The position numbers and the translations under genes were made by a program. Under the pieces are notes generated by a model. The model worked only from the letters and a program-made list of their open reading frames with translations, was not told where the DNA came from and ran no database searches. This document shows, one piece after another, positions 1 through 17,747 of a stretch of 64,000 nt of DNA. Position 1 is the stretch's first letter, and every line of letters starts with the position of its first letter. The DNA comes from Whitmania pigra (lineage: Eukaryota; Annelida; Clitellata; Hirudinida; Haemopidae): NCBI GenBank assembly GCA_021613335.1, contig JAJTWR010000044.1, positions 847,501-911,500 on the forward strand, written 5' to 3'.

Positions 1-1486
1 GATATGGCTGACAGTAAAGCACTCCAGCGAATTTTGCAAGCTCTGGAACATAGACATAAGTCACCAAGTTCGAAATATTTCAGAACCCCACTCATTCCAA
101 CTATTTATCAAGTACTAGTTCCCAAGGTAGCTAAGAGAATTACATGCGATAAAGGGGTTGACATTGTAAGTTTCGCAAGTTATGTCTGGACTACTCAATG
201 CATTACTCACAGATTCACTACTCAGTCTGACTTCCACTGGCTGGATGGAGATTTCAACAGATATTGTGCAATGTTACATGCCAGTCACATGATAGGCATA
301 ACGCCGTTCACATTGCACATATGTTAGAAAAGATGGTGCAAAAATGGGATTTATTATATTTATTTGTAAAGCGACGTAAGCTTAAACGTCAGGGGAGCTC
401 AACCATTTGTATAGCGCCGTATCCATGAGGCACTTTTGACGTTAAAGCGGTGGAAGCCGGGTTGCGGACACGATGCGTAAAGACTTTTACTTTTACCTCT
501 GTTTTCAGGCACGCTACCCTCTGAGCCAACTTGTAAACCATTAGCAGGTCGGATTCACGTCATGGTGCACCAGCAATGATTAAGGCAATGGATGAATCTC
601 ACATTCTATCATTCGGCTGTGTCTCTTACACACTTCAACCTAGTTTGAATGAAGCTTTCAAGGTGCAGCATATTGTCGAAGGTGCCCAGAATGTAATTTA
701 CTATGTTGACAGAATTATGTTTTAGTTCTTAAATTCTGCAAATTTAAAATTAGTAAAGTATGATTTCATGGGTACTTTGAGTTATTTGTTAAGTCGTGAT
801 TTTAATTTTATAAACTAGAGAAAATAATAAAATATCGGTATCGGCCGATATTTCATTCTTAAAATATCGGTTTCGGGATATCGGTAAGAAGCCATATCGA
901 CCGGGCACTATAAATTCTTTATTATAATAAAGAACACAACAACCACCATATTCATTACTTACTTTACTTGTTGACGAAGGTACGGACTAACATTGGGATA
1001 CGAGTTGGCTCGAAGGGTTGCGTTACTGATAGAGGGGATGAAAGCGACAGTCGTTAAATATCGTGTTCGCGACCCACCTCGCACCTCGGGAAGGGGCGCT
1101 ATATAAATTGTGGATCAATTAAGAAATGCCTTCACATCCTCTCCGACACGTTAAAAAATAGGCTAAATACAAATACAAAATATCAAATGACAAACATAAT
1201 GATTCATATCTGTCAAACAACAAGGAATCGGGTGGTGAGGTTTTAGAGAGATTTTCTATTTAAAATGCTGGTAAAACGAATTATCAATTTCATTTAGTTT
1301 GTCAAAAGTTAAAAGTTGATTTTATAAAATAAATTAATGATTTTAACAGCATTACAGATTTACCCGTCTCTAAAATGTTTGATGCACTTTTAACGATCAG
1401 ATCATTACATCATACAATTTAAATCTTTTGATTGAAATTACCTCCAAAATAACAATTATTAAACAACAAACATCAATGCTGAAATC
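1..1486. other. No recognisable gene; possible repeat remnants
   Basis: I see no gene I can name here. A 107-codon open frame at 4-327 (+) matches no family I recognise and has no supporting splice context. At about 833-900 the motif ATATCGG recurs in direct and inverted forms, including a palindrome built on TCGGCCGA, which looks like the end of a mobile element. At 395-408 the 14-mer GCTCAACCATTTGT also occurs near 9630 with similar surroundings, so part of this stretch is probably repetitive. Confidence 0.4.
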
Positions 1487-4448
1487 ATGGGACGCATGCT
1501 TTCAAAAAAAAAAAGTATCCGAAAAAAGAGTTTCTCAAATCAGCCAGGGTCGATTGAGGGTGAGTCATAGATTTTCAATTCGAATTAGCAAACGTTTATC
1601 GAATAATTAAATCAAATTGTAAATTATTCCAACAGCTGTTTGTCGAGTGATGATTGATTTTGAAAAATGGCATAAAATAAGTAAAGATTGGAGTAAAGAA
1701 GTGAGCTTTTTTCTTGTACAATTTCCTTTCGAAGAATCTCTAATAAGTTACATTTTAAATTAGTTTCCAGAGCAAAGGTTCAAGACATTGGTACAAATAT
1801 CTGTGAAAATCAGGTTGGTGCCCAGACCATGTTGATTTCTGTGTTGAAATCTGCAGAACGCTGCTATTTAAACTGCCTTTTATATTCGATATTATCAGTA
1901 TTATGAGCTTAATTTTTATTATATTTTATACCACCAGCATAATCACTATGATTGTGATAACAAAACCTTTTAATAATATTTTTTTCAAATTTCTTAAAAT
2001 TAATTTTTAATCAGTGACATTCGCGGCACCTTAATTCCTTCTAAAAATATTAATAGTTTGCTTCCAGGATTATTGATACTCAAACTTTATTTTTTTTAAA
2101 CTAATACTAGTATTGATTATTTCAGTTCCTTTTTGCCAGAGATAAAAGATAAAAGTCTCCTTGAAATCGATGACCTACTGTACGCAAAAGACATCATTTC
2201 TGGTGCAAACGAACGAAGTTAGTCATTAAGAATTAGCTAATTAATTAATAAACATTTAACTTTATTTCTTTCTTAACAACTATTTTTACCACCACAGACA
2301 AATGCTTTCAAGATTTGAAGACTGTTCTAATTAAAAAGTTCCTGGGAGAATTTTGCAATATTGTTCGTAAATTCTAATAAATCGCTTAATAGCTGAGTTG
2401 CGTAATAATAACATTACAAATGTCATTAATCATCATTTACCTTTATCAAATATTGATCTAAAATTACCTTTAAATTCATATATATAAAATAGGTTCAGAA
2501 ATATAATCATCCCATGTTGGACAATGTCCTTCTTCAAATGATTGAAAGTTCGTCAGTCGAGTTTTTGAAACAATGTCATGAAGATATCTTGTATGTGTAA
2601 TGATGTTCATTTATATTGAAAACTATTTGAATGCGTCAACACTTGATAACATTTAAAGCAAACTTTTCCTAATATTTCAGACATGTAGCCAGACGTTTTA
2701 TTCTTTCCTATAGCGGATCTAATTTTTGTCGTGGAGTAAAAATCCTAAAATCTGTTCTTCGTAAAAGCTATACGATTTTGGAAAAATGTAAACAATTTAA
2801 AATAATCGTTAAGTGTGCTTTTAAATTATATTTAAATTATAACTAATTTACCTGAAGGTCATTCGCTATGTAACGTCCTGCATTCAGCAATGAATATTCA
2901 AGGTGCGAGACAACCTCACGTTCAGAGAATCACATATTGGCTATCACGTCAAAGTATGACTGCAGTTAATCAGTTAATGTATTATTATTAACATCGCCAT
3001 GTCGTTATCGCCATCATCACTTTCGCCATTATTACAATTATATTATTTTATTATTACATTTAATTTGGCCTTATTTCAAAATGTTACTAAAACTATTAAG
3101 TTGTTTCTTTCAAAATCTTAGTTTCGGTCATCTTGGGTGAGCTCAAGTTAAATGAAGTACTCCAAGAAGTTAATCTAAGAAATGATGAGAACATGAAATC
3201 ATTAAAGGTTTGCATTAAATTTATAAATCAAATATTTATTACAATGTTTGTAATTTTTGCATTAGTTCTGTTTAATTTAATTAATGTATGTATTAAACAA
3301 TATAACATTAAAGCGACGAATTTGTTACTAGTATAAAAATATATTTTGCGATTATGGTTATTATTTTATAGCTTAAATATTTTTAAAAATTTGGGTTCCC
3401 GTACGAATGCACTCCTGTCCTTCTCAATGATTTATTCCAACAAATCTCGACTGCTAAAAATGATGGACAGCAATTGAAATTTTCGGAAGATTTTCTCAAA
3501 GCACACCCATGGGTTGTTAATGGAACATTATCATATTCACAATGCATAATCAGTCATATAATTTTTGTTATGTAGACAAATTGCCCTGCTATAGATGCCT
3601 GCATGTTATCGTTTTTGGCCGTTAAAGACTACATTTAATTGAAGATTAAGGTTTGCTGATAACTTTAAAATAAGCCACTCATACTTCACTAACCAATGCA
3701 TTGCAGGTTTACCAATTTAATATGGCGGAAGACGACATGAAACCCGTTGATAAGCAACACTGCAACGATATTGACCACTTAATATTTGGAAATAACGACT
3801 GTCCAGTTGATATTTTCAAAAACCAACAATTGTCTGAGGACCAACCTGACTTCACAATGGAGAAGTTTTTCATTTATGATATTTTTCTCAAATCATTGTG
3901 CGTTTTCTCGAAGTTATATGAAGTTATCTCAGATTGTGAAGAATCAGATAAGGTCTAATGTTTATCCTATTACTAGTGTTTATTGATAGTTTTTGAATTT
4001 ACTTGCATTTATATAACTTCAGATGAAGGAATTTGAGTTGAGAGTCTTGAGGTCAATTTTGTCCAAAGATGTAAGACGGGCAATTCTCGAGAAACTTCTT
4101 GATCCTTCAAAGTCTGATAAAATACCATGGTGGTTTCAAACGCTGGTGGAGAGATGGTAATACGAATTATTTATAAAATCTTATTATTTCGAAAGTTAAA
4201 TCGAATTGAATTTTTTTAACCAGTCCCTTCTTTAGTGTGTCAAAATGCCACAATTTCTTGATAGGAGATTTGATCAAATTTGTCAAAGATGAAAAAGTTG
4301 ATGATGTGAGTAAATTGACATTTTTAAGTTGATTTTGTTGGCGGCACTGAATTTTAATTTCGTAAATACATTCGAAACGATTTAATTCCAGGTTTTCTTG
4401 GAGAGACTTTACCACGCCATTACCCAGCATATTATAAACTACTTATAA
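1487..4448 (+). CDS. Unidentified 15-exon gene, about 460 residues
   Basis: The gene was reconstructed from GT-AG junctions with matching phases. Exons: 1487-1559, 1636-1700, 1764-1813, 2126-2217, 2298-2362, 2493-2590, 2681-2787, 2858-2902, 3122-3207, about 3372-3515, 3576-3620, 3707-3952, 4023-4156, 4224-4305, 4392-4448. The proposed start gives a very basic N-terminus (MGRMLSKKKSIRKK, a possible nuclear targeting signal). The rest is rich in Leu, Lys and Asp and looks all-helical. A Trp-rich stretch (IPWWFQTLVERC) lies near the C-terminus, and the protein ends HIINYL. No catalytic motif or domain is recognisable. One oddity is that exon 10, joined at the only visible acceptor (3370-3371), has an in-frame TAA at 3384-3386. 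The copy may be broken there, or the true acceptor may be elsewhere. The phase agreement across the other junctions is strong evidence for a real gene; the product is unknown. Confidence 0.6.
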
Positions 4449-5396
4449 TAAACTACACGTCTTAAACCAATAAAAAATAAAAGCATAAATTGGATTTCTC
4501 CTAACCTTTATAATTAATTTGCTTAGTAAATATTCAGTAGTTCTTAATTCTCTTATTCATAATGTGATTACAACATTCGGATGACCCTTCCCGTGACAAC
4601 GATGTCAACAACTTTTAAGAGTTACCAACCTTTCATGATGTTCTTCCTCGATGCCTGTTTTATGTTAAGTATGAATTTTCTGAGATTGTAAATACTGCGA
4701 TAGATAAACGAGCTTGACTGGCAGCTCGAACGGATGTTTATTGTTCAGAATTAATCCTATAGTGGAAATTGGCCATCTTCCTATTTCTTGTCAACTACTC
4801 GAGTGGGCAGATTTTTTTATAAACAAATATTAATTTGTTAAGCAAATGATCGTTTCTTTAGCATCATTTGTGGTGCAACGTAGAAGCATAAGATTTTGCT
4901 AATTGGTTCAAGCAGTTATGAATTAACTGAAGGACTAGCGGTAATATTATAAATAAGTACTATTTACATTTTTTATCATAACAGTTTAGCCACTGTTTGT
5001 CGACGTCATTTAACATTTAATCTTAAAACCCCCATCCTCCTTGTTAACAACTGTCAAACTTTTTTAAATACCCCCTTTTCGGTTGACGTAATTAATGGAT
5101 GTAGCGTTAAAAGACTTCATTGTTGTTTTGCCAATGTAATAAGACATGTTTTTGCAGATAATGATAATTCGTCATCATATACCCATAACAATCCACTAGC
5201 CTTAGTTAACAGGTAACTTTAGACTGACCACATGTTTCATTAATGACATCAGTAAGCTGAACACCACGGCCTATGATTTATCACTTTCATCATCATCGTC
5301 GTCATCATCGTCAGCACCAATATCATTCATTAATAACATTATAATTTGCATAGCGCGAAAGTAGTAATAATAGTAGTAGTAGGCTAATATCTGCTC
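4449..5396. other. Intergenic, low-complexity trinucleotide tract
   Basis: No gene is visible. There is an ATC/GTC trinucleotide tract at about 5285-5320 and a GTA/ATA tract at about 5360-5385, just before the R2-like element. Confidence 0.5.
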
Positions 5397-7256
5397 GACA
5401 AAAAGCGTTCAGAAACGGCGATGGTCTCGGTGATAACGTGTGGTTTGTCAAAGCACTAATCGATAAAAAAAAGACAGGAGGAAAAAATTGAACATGACCT
5501 TTGTAGACGAAGCAAAGGCTTTCGATTCAGTGAGCCATCATTCCATCCTGATAGCCGTTCGGCTCCTCGGCACCCCCCAATGCTGACCAAATACCTGACG
5601 AGTTTGTACAGCAACAGCAAAGTTTACATGAAAATGGAGAACGGACTCAGTGAGGAAATTCCGGTTGGTAGAGGAGTCAGACAGGGAGACCCAATGTCTC
5701 CTATGCTTTTCAACGCGGTCGTTGACATGTTCATGAGCAACATGGACAGTTCTATCGGCGTCACCGCAGGATCCGGGTAACAGAAGTGTAATTATGTTGC
5801 CTTCGCAGATGATCTCCTTCTGCTGTCCTCAACCGATATTGGAATCAATAGAGACAGAGACAACTGGAGACAGAAATGGCTAAAGTCGGTCTCATCATGA
5901 ATCCAGGAAAATGTGCCTCGATGAGAATCGAAATCATCAGTAAACGCAAGCAGTGGATAGTTAATCCCGCACCTTACTTGAAACTGCAGGAGAGGGAAAT
6001 CAAGGCTCTCAGCATCACAGACACCTACCAATATCTCGGTGTTGAAATAGGACCACGTATGAAATATTCCTCGTTGGGCGAAAGAATTCAGAAGGGTCTT
6101 CACTCCATTTCACGTGCTCCACTCAAGCCTTGTCAAAGATTATTCATTCTGAAAAAACATTTGTTGCCAAGTCTGGTTCACGGGCTCACCTTTGACAAAA
6201 TTTCTCTTAAGGCCCTCAAAGCGGCCGACTTTGCAATCAGAGATGCAATAAGAAGATGGCTGCGATTGCCAAAAGACACAGTGAATGCGTTTTTACATGC
6301 TCCCGTCAGGTTTGGGGTTCTGGGGGTTCTCCAGCTGAAAAGTTGGATTCCGAATGTCAGGATCCAAAGAATGACCAAAATCGTACAACAAGCAAAGCGT
6401 AACGAAAACGAATTCTTTATGGAATTGTTGCATCATAACACAACTGTTATGAGCGAACTGAGAAGATTCGGGAAACCTCAGCCGAACAAGGGGACTGCGG
6501 AGCAACTCTGTCAAACAGTGGATGGTTATGGCCTAAGGACCTTTATGAGTGCTGTTGTTCCCAGCAAATGGCTGGTTGATGGTATTGACAGGATGCCAAC
6601 CCAGAAGTTCATGCAATGCGGTCCTTCATAACAAACTGCGATCGGTAAGAAAAAATTCAATGGCCAACACTACTTGCGATGCCGGCTGTGAAGAGGTGGA
6701 GTCTCTGGGCCACATTATTCAGAACTGCCACAGAACCAACGGTCCGCGCCACGCAAGGCACGACGCCGTAGTGAGAATGCTTGAGAGCAGATTGAAAGAA
6801 AAGGGATACGCAACGAAATTGGAACCCAGAATCCCAACGGTACTAGGAACGAGAATTCCAGATCTTTGCGCTTGGAGTAAGACAGAATACATCGTTTGCG
6901 ATGTGGCGATTATCAAAGATACAATGGGACTAGACCGATGGCATGAATTCAAGGTGAACAAATATGACAAACCTGATATTCATAGATGGATGGAGCAAAA
7001 CAATCCGATTGCCAATGTGGAGAGACAGAAAGGGCTGATCACAGCTCTCACATTGAATTGGAAGGGCGCGGTGTCTTTGAAGTCCTGGAAGTTTTGGAAA
7101 GCACATGGGGTCACAAGAAGACTTCTTATGTGGATATCCATTAAGGTATTACAGGAGACATATAAGATCTGGAAATTTTTCAAGCATAGTACCTGGAGAA
7201 AACTAAGAAGAAAGGGCCAAAGAAGACGCACAAAAAACACTTTCAATGATTCATGA
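5397..7256 (+). mobile_element. R2-like LINE, degenerate (RT, zinc knuckle, endonuclease)
   Basis: This is a non-LTR retrotransposon of the R2 type. Conserved pieces appear in order but in shifting frames. At 5400-5570 is the RT palm start (KAFRNGDG, then FVDEAKAFDSVSHHS). At 5580-5780 is RGVRQGDPMSPMLFN, and near 5800 the catalytic box YAFADDLLLL. The thumb and linker are at 5876-6631. A C-terminal open frame at 6549-7256 has a zinc knuckle (CDAGC...GHIIQNCH, about 6675-6730). It also has a restriction-like endonuclease signature (RIPDLCAW, YIVCDV, then KVNKYDKPDI) typical of R2. Frame changes near 5575 and 6630 and a stop at 5778 mean it cannot make a full protein. The flanks show no 28S rRNA gene, which is the usual R2 target. 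Confidence 0.85.
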
Positions 7257-7407
7257 CAATATTTCGAAAATTTATTTAACCATTTCAATACTTCTATTCG
7301 AATTCAAAATATTCATATTATGATCCTTGGGTGATCCCTGATGTCTTTTTTTTTATTATGGTTCTAGAAAGTGTCAGAGGGCTAAATAAATTCTATGAAA
7401 GTAGATA

Positions 7408-8100
7408 GGATGCCAACCCAGCACTTCCTCCAATGCCTAAAAGTTCGTGCTGTCGTTCTACACAATAAGCTGCGGCTCTGCAAGAAGATACTCCATGACC
7501 AACACTGCTTGTGATGCCGGCTGTAAAGTAGCCGAGTCACTGGGTCCCATTGTTCAAAATTGTCATAGAACAGATGGCCCTCGTCATTCAAGACATGACT
7601 CCATAGTTCACATGCTAGAAGCGACACTGAAAAGGAAAGGCTACTCGACCAGGTTGGAACCAAGAATTCCAACTGAGCTAGGAACAAGAATTCCTGACTT
7701 ATGTGCCTGGAATAAACCCGAGTACATCGTTTGCGACGTAGCAGTGATCTCTGACGTCTTTGGACTGGATAGAGTTCGCGGTTTCAAAGTCAACAAGTAT
7801 GACAGACCTGATATTCACAAGTGGATGAAACAAAACAATCCACTCCCAAACCTTGTGAAGGGAGAGAAAAAGGGCTCATCACAGCATTCGTCGTTAACTG
7901 GAGGGGGGGAAGTCTCTTTGGAGTCCTGGCGTTTCTGGAAAATGCATGGCGTCACAAGGAGATTCCTCATGTGGATGTCAATAAGGACGCTGCTGGAGAC
8001 GTACAAGGTTTGGAAAGTCTTTAAGCAAAGCACCTGGAGGAGGCACAAAAGAGTGTCCCGGGGTTGTCGACGGACAGACAATAATTTCAATAATTTATAA
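7408..8100 (+). mobile_element. Second R2-like LINE copy, 3' end only
   Basis: This is a 5'-truncated relative of the element ending at 7256, starting at the point equivalent to about 6590 of that copy (RMPTQ). The open frame 7447-8100 keeps the zinc-knuckle region (CDAGCKVAESLG...QNCH) and the endonuclease signature (GTRIPDLCAWNK, YIVCDV, KVNKYDRPDI). It ends in the same basic tail. The two copies differ at many positions, so they are separate insertions or an old duplication. There is a frame disturbance near the G-run at about 7905. Confidence 0.8.
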
Positions 8101-10668
8101 ACAGCAACATTTTAATTTCATGGTCTGACATTGGCCTTTCACCTTTCTAAACCTAGATGCAGTGGATTGCTGGTTAAGCAGTTAAGATTTCTTAGGTGTG
8201 ATTGAATAATGTGCAGGCGTTCTTTGGAATGAGTTTGATGCAAATGCTTTAACAAAATTTCTTGTATGAAGACAAGTTATGCAGTGAATGATTAAGTGAA
8301 ACCCAACAAATCCTCTCAATGGGTACAGTAAAGAACATTTAAAGTAGTGGTAAAAGTTTATTTTATAGAAAACTATATTAAGCCTAAGAAACCAAGCACA
8401 AAAGGTTAACAAATACCATTCACACTATCGATACAAGCTCCAAGCATGACGACTCAAATTGGAACAAACAAAAAAGTTAAGTCCTTCCTTAACAGCTTCT
8501 AAATTAGAAAGAATCAAGTTGGAGTCAGTGAACAATCAGGTAGAATTACACGTAAGATTCAGTTCGATATAATTGAAGATCTAAGAAGAGACAATGCTTA
8601 GAGCGGCACCGATTCTAGAAATTTTAAAATATTAAAATTAAGTAATACCTAGCGAAGTGACTTGTCTGATGTAATTTATCTTTAACCTTTTAAACAATTA
8701 AATTATATACTTAATAATAAGAAGCAATAACGTCTTTAAATTTATCTGTAAATTCTTATTGATTCTTACTACGTTTGCCTGTCAGAAATATTGAAAAATA
8801 GGTAAACATGCTAAATACTGAAATCATCTGTGCACCATCATCGGTCACATAACGCAATATTTATATCTGTAACTGCCAAATTGGGGTTAATTTTGAAATA
8901 TTTTCATTAACTTTTAGTCGTTTTTAACTTCAAAAATTTCTACAGGAAAATAAATAACCTTGCACCTGGAAGATAAGATATATGAATTAATCGAGATTCT
9001 TTCACCTATGCATGTTTGTTCCAGTTTGAGTCGTCCTGTTTCGTAAGCGTTACACTTAAATTGAATCATTTCAGTTAAGTGATAAAATTTTTAATGGGCG
9101 AGACAAAAGTAACATTCCATATGGGGAAGCACCAAAGTCTTAATCAGTCTATCAGACTTTGTAGGGACCGAAACGTTTTAGTTTTTTTATAAAACCGTCC
9201 GAGACGGACGCATACATTTTTAATGAGATGCTCAGAAAAAATAAAGCTCCGCCTATGGCACCCCGTCAAAATAGCCCGGCGACAAAACAGCATCATCAAA
9301 ACACACAACTCATTTCATTTAATCAAATTTTAGATCAGTTATCGGTTAATGTCTTCAACTCATATAAGTATTTTTTTATAAAGTTACATTGACGGGGATG
9401 TTTTGACGGGGCTATTTTGTCGCTGGGCTATTTTGACGGGTCACCCAAGTGTATAAATCACCAAAACAGAAGTTCTTCCAGTATTGAATTGCTTTACAAG
9501 TTCTAGTGTTCATTAACCACGCAGCTCTGACTAATGAAATTTTCATCAAGATTTTTGCTTTCAAAATATATATGCTTTATAATGGCTCTATAAGCCATAA
9601 TGGCCACAAACGTAAACATCAGTGACGCTCAACCATTTGTGAAGTAGCATTGTTAAATAATATTTGTAAGTATTTTAATATTTGTTACATTAAGTCCTAT
9701 GTGCACAAATAACTGTTGCTTTTTGAAAATGTGACCAGATATCATCTGTTACCAAATTTAGTTATTAAAATTTTTTAACGCTAAAATATTACATAGCAAT
9801 AACATTTTTCGTGCTAACGTTTTTCAGACCAAAGGGAAACTATGGAGTTCTCATCCAATACAAAAGGGTCTTCAGGTGGAATAGATATCTTAAGGATTAA
9901 ATATTTGAGATAGCATAAAGCATACAATCCAGTTTCTAAACTTGGGACAAAGTAAAGCATGAATCAATTTCCATCCAAAATGATTTGAACATTTTTGAGT
10001 TTAGAGCTGTCGCCTTCAACAAAACTTAGCGAGAGAAATTCCTCCTGAAGCGACTCTAAGTCATCATCCAAAATGTAACTCAGCTATCCAAGCATCCAGC
10101 GGAAGCAATACAAATTCATGGCGTTTATTTACAATAAATGCCACACTGAAGTGTCCAATAAGACGATATTAAAAAATACAAATGGCCGATGTTGAATTAC
10201 AAACCACGAATCACTCCTTTTATTGTAATGTACTGAAGCAAGCAATTTCATTATTTTATCAAAGTCATCTCTGGAGAGGGTTGAAAATCTGAGCTTTATC
10301 ACCAAATTTAACTTAAGGAATTATATACACTTGGTGACTTGCCCACCATAAAGATCAAATAAAATTGTAAAATACAACTCTGCACTTCAAATGTCCTCAT
10401 ACAAATCAAGATAGCCAACAGAAAGGACAGGAGCAGACAGGTGCATAAGTCACCAAAACTATTGTTTAATATTTTTTATTATTGTTGTTATCATTTTCAA
10501 GAGGACCTCGAGACACATCATTCAATCCAAATGAATTAACTAGTAAACCTCACTGCTTTATAGCACCACAAATAATCAAAATGTAACGAGAATTTTAATA
10601 ATAACCATAAAGAAAATTGAAAGAATTCCCTAAATCGGATGCATTCAGGAGGGTTCTAAGAAGTGGAT
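8101..10668. other. Intergenic stretch with repeats
   Basis: I see no coding region. The stretch contains the inverted-repeat element at 9257-9445 and a palindromic motif at 9191-9220 that is shared with 60859-60890. The 14-mer GCTCAACCATTTGT near 9630 also occurs near 395. Confidence 0.5.
9257..9445. mobile_element. MITE-like foldback element, 189 bp
   Basis: The terminal inverted repeats are about 31 bp long with few mismatches. The left arm is 9257-9287 and begins GGCACCCCGTCAAAATAGCC. The right arm is 9415-9445, and its reverse complement begins GGTGACCCGTCAAAATAGCC. A further partial copy of the arm lies inside, at about 9398-9420. There is no coding capacity, so this looks like a non-autonomous DNA transposon. 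I could not define a clear target-site duplication, and the superfamily is unknown. Confidence 0.65.
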
Positions 10669-15785
<5,117 letters not shown>

Positions 15786-17747
15786 GTTGATAAAAACTAA
15801 CGCCGAACCAACAAGTCATTATGCCTCCAGAATATGTCCATGACGCCGAAAGTGAATCTGAATTTTTTTTTATATTACATTTTATAATTTTAATTTTTAA
15901 AAAATAAATAAATTTATAATTTTATTTAATCATAGCTGTTGCATTTAAAACTTGCTCAGCTTTTTAAATATCTTTAAAATCAATTTTATTTAACATAATA
16001 GTTATAAAGAAAAATACTGTTTAAACAAATATTTAATACGGCAATTACTTTGAGAAAAAAGCAGACAGCTTTAAAAATCGTTGATATGGAAAAGCCGGTA
16101 CTATTTCAGACTAGAAGATGTTCATGGCGACACTAAAGTATGTTAAACGATAGTATTTCTTTTGTAAAGAAGGAGGCTATTAATCACAGTAAAACAAAAA
16201 ATTTAAAAGCCTATATACACCTAGAGACGAACGTGAAGACTTAAAATTATAATAAAAAATACGGAAAACACGGACGTGACGTGACGCGTGCCACAGCACG
16301 TAAAACAATCTATCATGATAATGAATTAATCAAAAAATGAAATAAAAAAAAAATATTTTTATAGTTTCCAAATTAAATATTTAAAAACCACTTGCAGATT
16401 TTTTTGAGAGCTTTGAGAAGGGACTTCACCAAATCTTCGGAAAATATCTTAAAATTTGCTCTTTTTTTCGTTTCTCAATCTGATTAGCATGCTAATCTTC
16501 TAGTCTTCAGGGATGTCATTTCAGCTTTTCCAATAGGAGACAAACCTTCGCATGGCATCAACCAGACAAACCAATTCGTACCACACCAAAACAAAGCACT
16601 GTTCAAAAATTTCGCACCTTTGCAGAACTTTAAGATTTGACCTTTTTTCGCTTCTAAAGTCAAGGGGGGAGGAGTTAGCAAATTAAAGTCCCTGCTTGTC
16701 TTATAAGTTCAAGAGCACTCTCATTCGTAATGTAATGGCTCTTCTGACGGAGCAAGACTTAAGTCCTTTCATAACTTGATTTCAGTTTATATCAAATTTG
16801 ACTTGCGCAGACACTCATATAATGGTAAAAGGTTAGTTCCTAGGCTAGGTTGAGCAATGAAATTTAATAAACATAGCAAAAATTGTACATTTTAATATTT
16901 GGAATTTACGCTTCCAATGTATGTTGAAAATGTTAATGAAAAAGATACCATTATACTGAACACTATAATAATAGTTACTAAATAAACGTGTGAAAAAGTT
17001 CAAAATTAGACAATGTCTGCAGTCTACGCACTCTCCAATAGCAACCAATAGCAGCTTTTTCTACGAAAGTGTTCTAAATAAAAGTTGCAGTATTTTTTCA
17101 CTAACAGGCTTTGGATTCATGAGAATTACTTTATAAATTATTTCATTCCGGTAACATTTTGTCTCCAGAGTCTGAGACAGATGCAAATATTCACATTAAT
17201 CCGACCCAATTGAATTTTTCTACAAGAAATTAATATGTAGTATCAATGATATTACCTCCCGAAAAGGCCACTCCCAAAGAAAGCTACAGTTTTACAGACA
17301 CCTGCTATGCTCTGGGCGTCTTGGTGCATGACTCAGCTTGTCCAAAGTTGTGAGCAGCTACGCAATATGACTCGGGGGTTTCCCAACAAGGCCTGCTTAA
17401 AAGCCTTTTTTGTAAAACCGATGAGCTCAAACCGAAAAAATCAATGCAATTTCTCAAAGTATCGAGATTCAAAATTCAAAAATACAATTGTTTAAATAGA
17501 GTTTAAGCCATTAAAAGTCAAATCACTTTTTATTCCAAAACAAAGTTAATGTTGTCAACACCTTACTTAAATATTCTAAAGCAAATAGGTTTGATTTGGA
17601 GTGACTTGAACATCCGAATCTTAACATTTGATGTCGACAAAAACAAAAAAGATGAACACAAAATTAAATCAATACCAATTTGCATTTATATCACATCATC
17701 AGGGTCACATTTTGTAACTGAGAGAACATCAACTTCACCAGATCTAC
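15786..17747. other. Intergenic between USP and BUB1
   Basis: No intact gene is visible between the first exon of the deubiquitinase and the 3' end of BUB1. The stretch is AT-rich and contains a decayed copy of a BUB1 exon (16534-16660, annotated separately). The short block GGGATGTCATTTCAGC at 16511-16526 recurs as GGGACGTCATTTCAGC near 24112. Confidence 0.5.
16534..16660 (-). pseudogene. Decayed stray copy of a BUB1 kinase-domain exon
   Basis: Read on the minus strand, this stretch is clearly related at the DNA level to the BUB1 exon at 18683-18851. Shared blocks are TCTGCAAAGGTGC, TTTGTTTTG, TACGAATTGGT and CTGGTTGATGCCATGC. The match covers the part of the kinase just before the catalytic loop and stops before HGDLKPDN. 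Small indels destroy the frame. It lies about 1.1 kb beyond the stop codon of the real gene, in the same orientation, so a local partial duplication followed by decay is the simplest explanation. Confidence 0.7.

Noticed and set aside
1487..4448. Identification of the 15-exon gene as FANCD2, NELF-B or a similar helical-repeat protein
   Set aside because: Isolated phrases looked similar, but no ordered set of motifs agreed over more than a few residues.
5792..7288. Minus-strand open frames opposite the R2-like element
   Set aside because: They are shadows of the plus-strand RT/endonuclease frames and have no domain of their own.
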